Shown: piece after piece, positions 24,845 through 35,487 of the stretch
Layout: the number at the start of each line of letters is the position of its first letter
Position numbering within the stretch: the stretch's first letter is position 1
Assembly: GCF_918698085.1 (NCBI RefSeq)
Contig: NZ_CAKKLP010000002.1
Span: 124,001 to 188,000, forward strand
Direction of reading: 5' to 3'
DNA length: 64,000 nt
Source: Chryseobacterium sp. Bi04
GTDB lineage: Bacteria; Bacteroidota; Bacteroidia; Flavobacteriales; Weeksellaceae
Notes under the pieces: model-generated
Told to the model about the DNA's origin: nothing
Seen by the model: the letters and a program-made list of their open reading frames with translations, nothing else
Database searches by the model: none
Translations under genes and position numbers: made by a program

Positions 24845-25771
24845 ATGTCTACTGAAAAATCCAGTTTGCACACAAGAAATCTGCATCGTAATCCTTATGA
24901 TTTTGATCAGCTCATTTCTTGTGTGCCGGAACTGAAGCAGTATGTTTTCGTTAATGCTTATCAGACGGTAACCATTAATTTTAGTATTCCTCAGGCGGTT
25001 AAGCTGCTCAATAAAGCATTACTGTTACATTTTTATAAGGTTAAAAACTGGGATATTCCTGACACTAACCTATGTCCGCCTATTCCGGGACGGGCAGATT
25101 ACGTACATTATATGGCAGACCTGTTAGCTGAGCACCAACGTGAAGTTCCTACCGGAGCTTTTGTAAAAGGTTTAGATATTGGAGTAGGAGCGAATCTTGT
25201 CTACCCCCTGATCAGCCATAGATCTTATGGATGGACCATGACGGGAACGGATATCAGTGAAGATTCCTTGGCTAATGCTCAGTTTATTTTAGATCAAAAT
25301 CCTGATCTTTCATCAGCTATTCAGTTAAAACATCAAAAAAACTCCGAACATATATTCAAAAATATCATTAATGTAGGGGACCGTTTTACATTTTCAATGT
25401 GTAATCCCCCTTTCCATGATTCTCAGGAATCTGCCATGAAGGGAAATATAAGAAAAACAAAAAACCTTAATCGTTCCAGGAACCAAAAACCATTACTTAA
25501 TTTTGGAGGACAGCAGACAGAATTATGGTGTGAGGGTGGTGAACTTGCTTTCATTACAAAAATGATTAACGAGAGTTCACTGTATTCATCACAGGTTCTT
25601 TGGTTTACATGTCTTGTTTCTAAAAAAGATAATCTCCATAAACTTACTTCGCTTTTAAAAAAGATAAAAGTAATGGAATTTAAGATCATCGATATGGCTC
25701 AGGGACAAAAAATAAGCAGAATACTGGCCTGGACATTTATTCCTAAACAGAATCGTAAAGACTGGTTTTAA
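24845..25771 (+). CDS. rlmF: 23S rRNA (adenine(1618)-N6)-methyltransferase RlmF
   Basis: A 308-aa methyltransferase. LHTRNLHRNPYDFDQL is the characteristic RlmF N-terminus; GLDIGVGANLVYPL (109-122) is the SAM-binding motif and NPPF (187-190) the N6-adenine methyltransferase catalytic motif. NRSRNQKPLLNFGGQQTELWCEGGE is conserved in the family. It modifies A1618 (E. coli numbering) of 23S rRNA. It starts 3 bases after the cytochrome stop, so it is co-transcribed, although the functions are unrelated. Confidence 0.93.
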   Translation: MSTEKSSLHTRNLHRNPYDFDQLISCVPELKQYVFVNAYQTVTINFSIPQAVKLLNKALLLHFYKVKNWDIPDTNLCPPIPGRADYVHYMADLLAEHQREVPTGAFVKGLDIGVGANLVYPLISHRSYGWTMTGTDISEDSLANAQFILDQNPDLSSAIQLKHQKNSEHIFKNIINVGDRFTFSMCNPPFHDSQESAMKGNIRKTKNLNRSRNQKPLLNFGGQQTELWCEGGELAFITKMINESSLYSSQVLWFTCLVSKKDNLHKLTSLLKKIKVMEFKIIDMAQGQKISRILAWTFIPKQNRKDWF

Positions 25772-26079
25772 ACTTCAATGGTCAATTTGCGGTACAACTT
25801 GATCTATTTTCACGATAAAGCAAATTCACTAGGAGGGGCAATGTTCAGAATTGGAATTCTGTAACAGTGTAAAGAGATTGGCAATTCAGTTATCATCTCA
25901 AGTCTCCAAGTCTCATGTCTCATATCTCTAAGTCTCTTGTCTCTTGTCTTTACTCTTATCTTCTCGTATCTTAGTTACAAAATTTACCATTCATCCTCAC
26001 AATTTGAAAAAATTCTTGAAAAGCGATTGATGGTCACCTCAAAAATGACTAAATTTGTACGCTTTTAGAAAAATAAGAA
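25772..26079. other. Intergenic region with pyrimidine-rich low-complexity tract
   Basis: About 308 bases before lysS. Bases 25894-25974 are a run of CT-rich words (repeated AAGTCTC, CATGTCTC, CTTGTCTC) on the plus strand, without a strict period. The lysS promoter lies at the right end. No gene was seen. Confidence 0.6.
26027..26057 (+). promoter_or_regulatory. Promoter of lysS
   Basis: TTG (26027-26029), 20-base spacer, TAAATTTG (26050-26057): a full match to the Bacteroidetes consensus. The predicted start is about 15-20 bases before the ATG at 26080. Confidence 0.75.
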
Positions 26080-27777
26080 ATGCAATTATCAGAACAAGAA
26101 ATCATTAGAAGAGAAAAGCTGAACAAGCTTACTGAAATGGGGATTAATGCGTTCCCTGCGGAAGAGTATACTATTACAGATACTACAGAATCTATAAAAC
26201 AGGATTTTTCTGAGAATAAACAGGTGAAGATCGCTGGTAGATTAATGTCCCGCAGAATTCAGGGGAAGGCTTCTTTTGCTGAATTGCAGGATTCTAAGGG
26301 TAAGATCCAGGTATATTTTAACAGAGACGAGATCTGTCCGGGAGAAGACAAAGAATTATATAACGAAGTGTACAAACACCTTTTGGATATTGGTGATATT
26401 ATCGGTATTGAGGGTACTTTGTTTACCACTCAGGTAGGAGAGATGACCGTTTTAGTGAAAAACTTTACCCTTCTTACTAAGGCTTTACGTCCTCTTCCTC
26501 AGGCTAAAACTGATGATAACGGAGTAGTACACGACGGATTTACGGATCCTGAATTAAGATACAGACAACGTTATGTAGATTTAACAGTAAATCCACAGGT
26601 GAAAGAAATTTTCGTAAAGAGAACAAAGCTGTTCAATGCGATGAGAACTTTCTTTAATGATGCCGGATACTTTGAAGTGGAAACTCCTATTTTACAGTCT
26701 ATTCCTGGAGGAGCAGCAGCAAAACCGTTTATCACGCATCATAATGCTTTAGATATTCCATTATATTTAAGAATTGCCAACGAACTATATCTGAAAAGAT
26801 TAATCGTAGGTGGTTTTGACGGAGTATATGAGTTCTCTAAAAACTTTAGAAATGAAGGAATGGACAGAACTCATAACCCGGAGTTTACCGCAATGGAAAT
26901 CTATGTTGCCTATAAAGACTACAACTGGATGATGAACTTCACGGAGAAATTATTGGAATTCTGTGCTATCCAGGTGAACGGAACTACAACAGCTACTTTT
27001 GGAGAGCATAATGTAGATTTCAAAGCTCCTTATCCAAGAGTTTCAATGACAGAAGCCATCCTGAAATTTACAGGTTTTGATATCACCGGAAAAACGGAGC
27101 AGGAATTATATGATTTTGCGAAGTCTATCGGAATTGAGGTGAATGAAACAATGGGTAAAGGAAAATTAATCGACGAGATTTTTGGTGAAAAATGTGAAGG
27201 AAACTTCATTCAGCCAACATTCATTACCGATTACCCGATTGAAATGTCTCCACTGACTAAAAAACACAGAAGTAAAGAAGGTTTAACGGAGCGTTTTGAA
27301 TTAATGGTATGTGGTAAAGAAATTGCAAACGCTTATTCAGAGCTTAATGATCCTATTGATCAGAGAGAGCGTTTTGAATCTCAAATGGCCTTATCTGAAA
27401 GAGGTGATGATGAAGCGATGTTCATTGATCAGGATTTCTTAAGAGCTCTTGAGTACGGTATGCCACCAACTTCAGGATTAGGAATCGGGATGGACAGATT
27501 GATTATGTTCTTAACGAATAATGCTTCTATCCAGGAAGTTCTATTCTTCCCTCAGATGAGACCGGAGAAAACCGTTCCTCAGATTGAATTGGGAGAAGAT
27601 GAGAAAGTAATTATTGAAATTCTGAATTCTCAGGAAGATGCAATTGCTTTGGCAGAAGTAAAAGAAAGAAGCCAGTTATCAGGAAAAAAATGGGATAAAG
27701 CTTCTAAGACTTTGACCAAGAATAATCTTGTGAAGGTTGATAAGATTGATGAAGTTCTTTTGATGAAACTGGTATAA
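26080..27777 (+). CDS. lysS: Lysyl-tRNA synthetase, class II
   Basis: A 565-aa class II synthetase charging tRNA-Lys. The N-terminal OB-fold anticodon domain includes VKIAGRLMSRRIQGKASFAELQD; the catalytic core has RYRQRYVDL, motif 2 EFSKNFRNEGMDRTHNPEFTAMEIY and motif 3 GLGIGMDRLIM. About 65 residues beyond the usual end form a predicted helical/winged extension (from about residue 505: KVIIEILNSQEDAIALAEV...), which is longer than the E. coli enzyme. It is monocistronic, with its own promoter and terminator. Confidence 0.95.
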   Translation: MQLSEQEIIRREKLNKLTEMGINAFPAEEYTITDTTESIKQDFSENKQVKIAGRLMSRRIQGKASFAELQDSKGKIQVYFNRDEICPGEDKELYNEVYKHLLDIGDIIGIEGTLFTTQVGEMTVLVKNFTLLTKALRPLPQAKTDDNGVVHDGFTDPELRYRQRYVDLTVNPQVKEIFVKRTKLFNAMRTFFNDAGYFEVETPILQSIPGGAAAKPFITHHNALDIPLYLRIANELYLKRLIVGGFDGVYEFSKNFRNEGMDRTHNPEFTAMEIYVAYKDYNWMMNFTEKLLEFCAIQVNGTTTATFGEHNVDFKAPYPRVSMTEAILKFTGFDITGKTEQELYDFAKSIGIEVNETMGKGKLIDEIFGEKCEGNFIQPTFITDYPIEMSPLTKKHRSKEGLTERFELMVCGKEIANAYSELNDPIDQRERFESQMALSERGDDEAMFIDQDFLRALEYGMPPTSGLGIGMDRLIMFLTNNASIQEVLFFPQMRPEKTVPQIELGEDEKVIIEILNSQEDAIALAEVKERSQLSGKKWDKASKTLTKNNLVKVDKIDEVLLMKLV

Positions 27778-27799
27778 GTTTTAGCGAAATAAATAGTAA

Positions 27800-27830
27800 A
27801 AACCGGTACAGAATTAGTCTGTACCGGTTT
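27800..27830. terminator. Terminator of lysS
   Basis: Perfect 13-bp arms AAACCGGTACAGA and TCTGTACCGGTTT around ATTAG, followed by CTTTTTT. It overlaps the last codons of the convergent gene at 27814, so that gene ends inside it. Confidence 0.88.
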
Positions 27831-28329
27831 CTTTTTTCCATTTTCGCAATTGAGCTCTGAAATTTTTAAAGGGTGCTACGGTATTAATGTGCACCCATTT
27901 CCAGACCGGCCACTTTGCAGGTGTTGTTGCCCATTTTCTTTGCTCAGGAACAAATAATGTTTCGTGGTCAAGATGCTCTAACCATTCTATAATTTCATGA
28001 ACCTGCTTTTGCAGTATCTTTCTTTGCTGTTGCAAGCTGTATGAACCGTACTGATCATAAAATGACTGATATAAGCCTTTTAAATTATTCCACTTATATT
28101 CAGGGGTAGGTGTTTTTACCTCTATTCCTTTCTTTTCGTCAGACTCCCATTTTACGAGTAAATGGGTCCATCCGATCTGATAAGAAATATTTTGTGATGG
28201 TGTTTTATCAATTCCAGGTTTCTGAAGGTCTTTTTGCTCTTCTTTAATATCATCAAACTCCTGATCATAGAGAAGATAGTTTTTATTTAGTGTTTCAATA
28301 AGCTCACTGGTATTATTATACTGCTGCAT
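27814..28329 (-). CDS. ClbS/DfsB-family four-helix-bundle protein
   Basis: A 171-aa soluble protein of the ClbS/DfsB (DUF1706-like) family: an N-terminal helix with SELIETLNKNYLLYDQEF, the ISYQIGWTHLLVKWE segment, and the C-terminal KWPVWKWVHINTVAPFKNFRAQLRKW block. ClbS detoxifies colibactin in E. coli; most members have no known role. It lies 11 bases after cydB in the same direction, so it may be co-transcribed with the oxidase. Its last codons form part of the lysS terminator. Confidence 0.78.
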   Translation of the reverse strand: MQQYNNTSELIETLNKNYLLYDQEFDDIKEEQKDLQKPGIDKTPSQNISYQIGWTHLLVKWESDEKKGIEVKTPTPEYKWNNLKGLYQSFYDQYGSYSLQQQRKILQKQVHEIIEWLEHLDHETLFVPEQRKWATTPAKWPVWKWVHINTVAPFKNFRAQLRKWKKETGTD

Positions 28330-28340
28330 TGCTTAGTATT

Positions 28341-29345
28341 TTATTTTCTCAACTTACTAAACGAAGCCATCAGATAAAATAAAAATGGCAGGATAAATAA
28401 AGAGCCAAGCATCAGCGCCCATCCCAATGCAGAAATGGTTTTAGCCGGAGCTGCAGTAGTGAAAAGTGAAAGATGCTGTCCGTTTGCCAGTAAAATAATA
28501 TCAGGATTATGCTGGTAGGTTGCTGCTACAAGGATCATCACAATCTGAAAACCGGCAAGCGCTCGCACGGGCAGTAATTTCTGCCGGTTCATAGCCTTGA
28601 AGATGAGTAATAAAGCGATAGTGGCAAAAGCAATAGCCATAATTCCTAAAGGTTTTGAAAATACCCACATTACAAGGGGAATGTCAGAAATATAAGCTGT
28701 GAAAAACACAAGAATTCCGGTAATGACTACAAAGATCATAGTTTGTTTAGATTTTCTGATCATCAGTAACAGATCTGCCTTATCTCTTGTCTCTCTTAAT
28801 GAAAAGATGGAAGCAAGGTATGCACAGAGTGCTACGGTAAATAAGCCTACAGAAACCCCAAACCAGTTTAACCAGCTGAAAATATAGAGATCCAGAAAAT
28901 TGGTAGCGTCAGGATTGATGGAATGAGAAACTGTAGCTGCAGCTATTAACCCCAGGAAAAAAGGAGTTAAAAGACTGGCGTAGTAAAATATCTGGGTATA
29001 TAAAACCTGCCAGTTATCTTTCACAGCATCATAATGCCTGAATGTAAAAGCTGTTCCCCTTGCAATAATACCTAAAAGCATCAGTACTAAAGGAATGTGG
29101 AGATAGGTAGACATGGTAGTATAAATCTCAGGAAATCCTACAAAAAGGATAACAATGGCAATGATAAGCCACATATGATTGGCTTCCCAAACCGGGGCAA
29201 TAGATTCATACATGATTTCCTGGGTCTTATGACGGGCTTTTTTATTGGTGAAAAGCTCTACAATACCCGCTCCGAAATCAGCGCCTCCCAGAATCATATA
29301 AAGACAAATGGAAAGCCATAGAAAGCCTATAACAATGTAGATCAT
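28341..29345 (-). CDS. cydB: Cytochrome bd oxidase subunit II
   Basis: A 334-aa polytopic membrane protein with eight or nine hydrophobic helices. YMILGGADFGAGIVELFT at the first helix is the CydB signature, and PVWEANHMWLIIAIVILFVGFPEIY follows it. Together with CydA it forms the bd-type quinol oxidase, used at low oxygen. The start overlaps the cydA stop by 4 bases (ATGA), indicating coupled translation. Confidence 0.93.
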   Translation of the reverse strand: MIYIVIGFLWLSICLYMILGGADFGAGIVELFTNKKARHKTQEIMYESIAPVWEANHMWLIIAIVILFVGFPEIYTTMSTYLHIPLVLMLLGIIARGTAFTFRHYDAVKDNWQVLYTQIFYYASLLTPFFLGLIAAATVSHSINPDATNFLDLYIFSWLNWFGVSVGLFTVALCAYLASIFSLRETRDKADLLLMIRKSKQTMIFVVITGILVFFTAYISDIPLVMWVFSKPLGIMAIAFATIALLLIFKAMNRQKLLPVRALAGFQIVMILVAATYQHNPDIILLANGQHLSLFTTAAPAKTISALGWALMLGSLFILPFLFYLMASFSKLRK

Positions 29346-30685
29346 GATTTTTTGTTTTTATCGTTAAACTGTGGGTCTGTAGGGTCATAAATCTTAGGCA
29401 CCATCTGTATCTGTCTTTTTAACAGGAAAACAAGAATCAGTGATAATGATACGAAAATAGCAGTGAAGAAATAGAAGGAATATTGTATTCCCGGCATTGG
29501 TGTTACAGCATCTATGGTTCTCATGATTCCGTAAATAATCCAGGGCTGCCGGCCTACTTCAGTAACTGTCCATCCGGCTTCCAGGGCAATATATCCGAAG
29601 GGCGTGGCAATTAAAAATGTTTTTAACAGCCAGGTTTTCTTCAGCCATTCTTTTTTGAAGAATGAAGCATATAAGTAGATAACCCCAATACAGATCATAA
29701 TCACTCCAAAGAAGATCATAATCTGAAATGCATAATGGGTAACGGCTATTGGGGGCCATTCATCTTTTGGAAAATCTTTAAGACCTTTTACTTCAGCATT
29801 GAAATCATTGCTCACTAAAAAACTCAGGACCTTGGGGATTTTTATTGCGTATTTTATTTCTTCCTTTTCTTCATCAGGAATTCCACCGATCACAAAGGCG
29901 GCTCCTTTTTCCGTTTCAAAATGAGCTTCCATTGCAGCCAGCTTAATAGGCTGTCTTTCTGCTACAGACTTTGCCGCAATATCACCACTTAAAGGAGCTC
30001 CAAAAGCACCTATAAGGGCAAATCCAACAGCAATTTTAAAAGCTTTGGTATGAAATTCCACATTCCTTTTCTTAATAATCAATAAAGCATGCACCCCGGC
30101 CACAGCAAATCCTGTAGCACAAAAAGCAGCTACAGTCATATGAAGGGCCTGTGGAAACCATGCGTCATTAAACATAGCTTTGATAGGATCAATATTCAGA
30201 TACTGCCCGTTAATATAATCGAAGCCGGTAGGAGAGTTCATCCAGGCATTGGCCGCCACTACCAGAATTCCGGAAGCGAGCCCGCTTACCCCTACAAGGA
30301 AACCACAAAACCAGTGAAACCATTTATTGAATCTTTCCCAGCCATATAAAAAGAAGCCAATGGCAATAGCTTCAATAAAAAATGCTGTTCCCTCCAAGGA
30401 AAACGGCATTCCAAAAATAGGACCTGCATGCTTCATGAATCCCGGCCATAGAAGCCCCAGTTCAAAGGAAAGCATAGTTCCGGAAACAGCACCAGTAGCA
30501 AATAATATGGCTACCCCTTTACTCCAGGCTTTGGTAAGACCTTTATATACTTCATTATTTGTTTTTAAGTATTTCCAGTGGGCAAAGGCCATAAGGAAGG
30601 GCATTACCATACCCACGCAGGAGAATATGATATGAAAGCCCAAAGAAAGTGCCATCTGGGCACGTGCAGCAATAAAATCATCCAT
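29342..30685 (-). CDS. cydA: Cytochrome bd oxidase subunit I
   Basis: A 447-aa membrane protein carrying all three haems. His18 in LGFHIIFSC is the haem b595 ligand position, the helix containing QALHMTVAAF has the second haem histidine, and GRQPWIIYG follows the conserved region that includes the haem b558 methionine. The Q-loop is short, as in the CydA type lacking the insert. Upstream 233 bases separate it from gyrB, transcribed divergently; no clear promoter could be picked for cydA. Confidence 0.94.
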   Translation of the reverse strand: MDDFIAARAQMALSLGFHIIFSCVGMVMPFLMAFAHWKYLKTNNEVYKGLTKAWSKGVAILFATGAVSGTMLSFELGLLWPGFMKHAGPIFGMPFSLEGTAFFIEAIAIGFFLYGWERFNKWFHWFCGFLVGVSGLASGILVVAANAWMNSPTGFDYINGQYLNIDPIKAMFNDAWFPQALHMTVAAFCATGFAVAGVHALLIIKKRNVEFHTKAFKIAVGFALIGAFGAPLSGDIAAKSVAERQPIKLAAMEAHFETEKGAAFVIGGIPDEEKEEIKYAIKIPKVLSFLVSNDFNAEVKGLKDFPKDEWPPIAVTHYAFQIMIFFGVIMICIGVIYLYASFFKKEWLKKTWLLKTFLIATPFGYIALEAGWTVTEVGRQPWIIYGIMRTIDAVTPMPGIQYSFYFFTAIFVSLSLILVFLLKRQIQMVPKIYDPTDPQFNDKNKKS

Positions 30686-30858
30686 AATATCAACTTTTCA
30701 GTAAATAAATTTACGTATAAATTATTGATGTTAAGTATGATTTAAAACAGCTGATTATTCAGGTAGACCAGTTAATTTTGAATCTTTTACCAGTCCGCTG
30801 TTATTTAAGTTTTCACTAAGAAAAGTCTACATTTTTTGACACATTTTAACTTTCATAA

Positions 30859-32853
<1,995 letters not shown>

Positions 32854-32888
32854 GAGTATTTAAAAAGATACATTTAAAATATACAAGA

Positions 32889-32914
32889 AAAGCTTCTAAT
32901 TATTTAGAAGCTTT
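32889..32914 (+). terminator. Terminator of gyrB
   Basis: Perfect 11-bp arms AAAGCTTCTAA and TTAGAAGCTTT around TTAT, with a T run continuing. It lies 35 bases after the gyrB stop. Confidence 0.85.
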
Positions 32915-32949
32915 TTTTATATTTGAGGAAACTAATAAAAAAAATTAAT

Positions 32950-33372
32950 ATGTTAACTATTTTACAAACAGACCCTTATGATGGGGTAGATGCGGTGTCC
33001 GGAGCAGCGGCAGCCGGATTGGGAATCGGAACAATGTTCATAAGTTTACTGGTCTATATATTTTATGGATACTGTATGTACAAAATCTTCCAAAAAGCAG
33101 GAAGGGAAGATGCATGGGCTGCATTTGTTCCTATTTACAATATCATTGTTTTACTGGATATTGTAAAGAAACCTACTTGGTGGATTATTTTATTTTTTAT
33201 TCCCTTTGTTAACCTTTTTGCAAGTTGGGTAGTCAACGACAGATTAGCGAAAGGTTTTGCAAAAGAGACACCTTTATATACCCTTTTGTTGTTTTTCTTA
33301 GGATTTATTTTTATCCCGGTTTTGGGGCTTGGAAGTGATCCCTATGATAGCAAAAGAATTCCTAACGATTAG
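32950..33372 (+). CDS. DUF5684-type small membrane protein
   Basis: A 140-aa protein; ATG 32950 is preferred over a TTG 27 bases upstream that would begin in the gyrB terminator T-run. It has three hydrophobic helices (about residues 27-47, 77-97 and 110-130) and the family pattern MYKIFQKAGREDAWAAFVPIYNIIVLLDIVKKPTWWIILFFIP, which resembles the DUF5684 family found near signal peptidase I genes. Function unknown. A TATATTTG -7 element lies at 32918-32925. Confidence 0.75.
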   Translation: MLTILQTDPYDGVDAVSGAAAAGLGIGTMFISLLVYIFYGYCMYKIFQKAGREDAWAAFVPIYNIIVLLDIVKKPTWWIILFFIPFVNLFASWVVNDRLAKGFAKETPLYTLLLFFLGFIFIPVLGLGSDPYDSKRIPND

Positions 33373-33394
33373 AAATAAAGATAAAATTTATGTA

Positions 33395-33416
33395 AAGGCT
33401 TCAGAAATGAAGTCTT
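33395..33416 (+). terminator. Terminator after the DUF5684-type gene
   Basis: Arms AAGGCTTCA and TGAAGTCTT (one G-U pair) around GAAA, followed by a T run. It lies 23 bases after the stop. Confidence 0.75.
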
Positions 33417-33592
33417 TTTTTATGATTATATAAATAAAGATATCTTTTAGTTCTATGTAATTATATCATATTCAAGTAGATACAGATTTGCCTTTTTCCA
33501 AATTGTTAAATACTTCACGAAGTAGAGTATTTTTTTAAATAAAAATTTAACATTTATTAAGATTTTCTTATGTTTGCATAATTTTAATAGCC

Positions 33593-35485
33593 ATGATGAA
33601 AATATTCTTGATTGGAGCATTATCTGCCGCTTCAATGTATTTTGCCCAAACATATCCTGTTTCTGCAATTCCTGAAACCTTAAAGAAAAATGCAAATATT
33701 GTTGTCCGAAAAGACTTTACAACGGTACAGATTAACAAAATTGATGAAATAAAATATCAATATAATAAAGTAACAACAGTTTTAAATAAAGATGGTGATA
33801 GTAAAGCTGTAGCTTATATTCCTTATGATAAAGGAAATAGTATTTCAGATGTAAAGGTCACAATTTATGATGATTCCGGAAAAAAAATAAAAAGTTATTC
33901 CAAATCTGATTTTAGTGATTTTGCCAATAATAATCAAGGTGTATTTTACTCTGATAACAGGGTTTTGGTTTTCAATCATACACCCATCCAATATCCATAC
34001 ACTATAGATTTTTCTTATCAGATATCAGATAAAAATACCATTTTCATTCCTGATTTTGTCCCATTTTTTTCTACTAATACATCATTGGAGGAAGGAGCGC
34101 TCAAAATAATCAATACATCAGGCATTGAGCTTCGGACTAAAATCTATCCTTCAAAATATAATTATACTTCTGTTGTGGAAACTGGAAGTGGTAATGAAAA
34201 GACTTATTCTTATAAGAATGTTTCTGCAATTGATGATATTTCATTAATTCCGCAGCCTGTAAAGATTTTGCCTAAAGTAAGTTTTGCGTTAGCAAAATTT
34301 AATCTGGCGGGTAAACAGGGATCTTTAAATAACTGGACAGATTTTGGAATTTGGTATTACAACAATCTGGTACAACCTGTTGCTGTTTCTACCCCTACAA
34401 TCAAAGCAGAAATAGCTGCGTTACAACTGGAAGGATCAGTAGAAGATAAAGTAAAGAAAATTTATCAGTATATGCAGACCAAAACCCGATACATATTTGT
34501 GGGATTGGGAATTGGAGGATGGCTCCCTATGCTGCCTGAAGAGGTAGATAAGAAAGGTTACGGAGATTGTAAAGGACTTACCAATTACATGAAGATTTTA
34601 TTGGATGAAGCAGGAATACCATCCCATTATTGTGTGATCAATTCCAGCCCTTCCCAAGTATCATTTGATCCTGAGTTTCCAAAAATGGGGGGGAATCATG
34701 CTATTTTAATGGTCCCTACTGAAAAAGGAAATATATGGCTTGAAAATACATCACAGCAAATCGCATTTAATCATTTAGGATATAGTACCACGGACAGGAA
34801 TGTACTTTCCGTAAAGAAAAATGGTATAGAGCTGATTGATACACCGGTCTATACTGCTGATCAAAATAAAGAAAAGCAAATCTTGAAGATAAAAGTAGGT
34901 GAAGATAACAGTATTTCAGGAGAGGGAAGCTTCTATTATACAGGAAGCCAATATGATTATACTTTAGGGCTTACAGGACTTAATCCAAAAGAAAAAAATG
35001 ATGCGTTGAAAAATTCGTTAGATATTTTAAACTTTGAAAAAGTTGAAATGAAAAACTTTGTTAATGATAAAGATAAAGCTATTATAACATATGATATAGA
35101 TTTCAAAGCCAATAATTTCGCAAAAAAAGCTGGAAACAGCCTTATATTCAGAGTTATTCCAATTTATAATAATACGATTTATAAAACAGATGAAAGTCGT
35201 GAACTTCCTTTTGAGATCAGACAATCTTTTGAAGATGAATATGAAATTAATTTTACTATTCCTAAAGGATACAAAATTGATGAGGCTCCGGATGATACCA
35301 ATGTAAAATCTGAATTTGGATATTATAATTTGAGCTTTATTAAAAATGGAGAAGAAATTAAAGTAAAAAGAAAAGTACAGGTTAATAAAGGAACGTACTC
35401 AAAAGAAAAATACAATGAATATGTAGGCTTCAGAAAAAAAATACTAAACATGGATAATTCAAAAATTTTAATTACAAAAATATAA
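33593..35485 (+). CDS. DUF3857/transglutaminase-like secreted protein, catalytic triad present
   Basis: A 630-aa protein with a signal peptide (about residues 1-18, ending YFAQ). The N-terminal half is the DUF3857 domain; the middle is a transglutaminase-like fold with GYGDCKGLTNYMK (Cys326), GGNHAILMV (His369) and IWLENTS (Glu384 where Asp is usual), so a cysteine-protease/transglutaminase triad is plausible. The C-terminal part is the beta-rich domain that usually accompanies it. Such proteins are common in Bacteroidetes and have no established role. It is followed after 2 bases by a paralogue in which the triad is lost. Confidence 0.82.
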   Translation: MMKIFLIGALSAASMYFAQTYPVSAIPETLKKNANIVVRKDFTTVQINKIDEIKYQYNKVTTVLNKDGDSKAVAYIPYDKGNSISDVKVTIYDDSGKKIKSYSKSDFSDFANNNQGVFYSDNRVLVFNHTPIQYPYTIDFSYQISDKNTIFIPDFVPFFSTNTSLEEGALKIINTSGIELRTKIYPSKYNYTSVVETGSGNEKTYSYKNVSAIDDISLIPQPVKILPKVSFALAKFNLAGKQGSLNNWTDFGIWYYNNLVQPVAVSTPTIKAEIAALQLEGSVEDKVKKIYQYMQTKTRYIFVGLGIGGWLPMLPEEVDKKGYGDCKGLTNYMKILLDEAGIPSHYCVINSSPSQVSFDPEFPKMGGNHAILMVPTEKGNIWLENTSQQIAFNHLGYSTTDRNVLSVKKNGIELIDTPVYTADQNKEKQILKIKVGEDNSISGEGSFYYTGSQYDYTLGLTGLNPKEKNDALKNSLDILNFEKVEMKNFVNDKDKAIITYDIDFKANNFAKKAGNSLIFRVIPIYNNTIYKTDESRELPFEIRQSFEDEYEINFTIPKGYKIDEAPDDTNVKSEFGYYNLSFIKNGEEIKVKRKVQVNKGTYSKEKYNEYVGFRKKILNMDNSKILITKI

Positions 35486-35487
35486 AG

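Noticed and set aside
33453-33695. Minus-strand ORF of 80 codons before the DUF3857 pair
   Set aside because: It overlaps the start and signal peptide of the plus-strand gene and is Lys/Phe/Ile-rich, as expected of AT-rich non-coding sequence.
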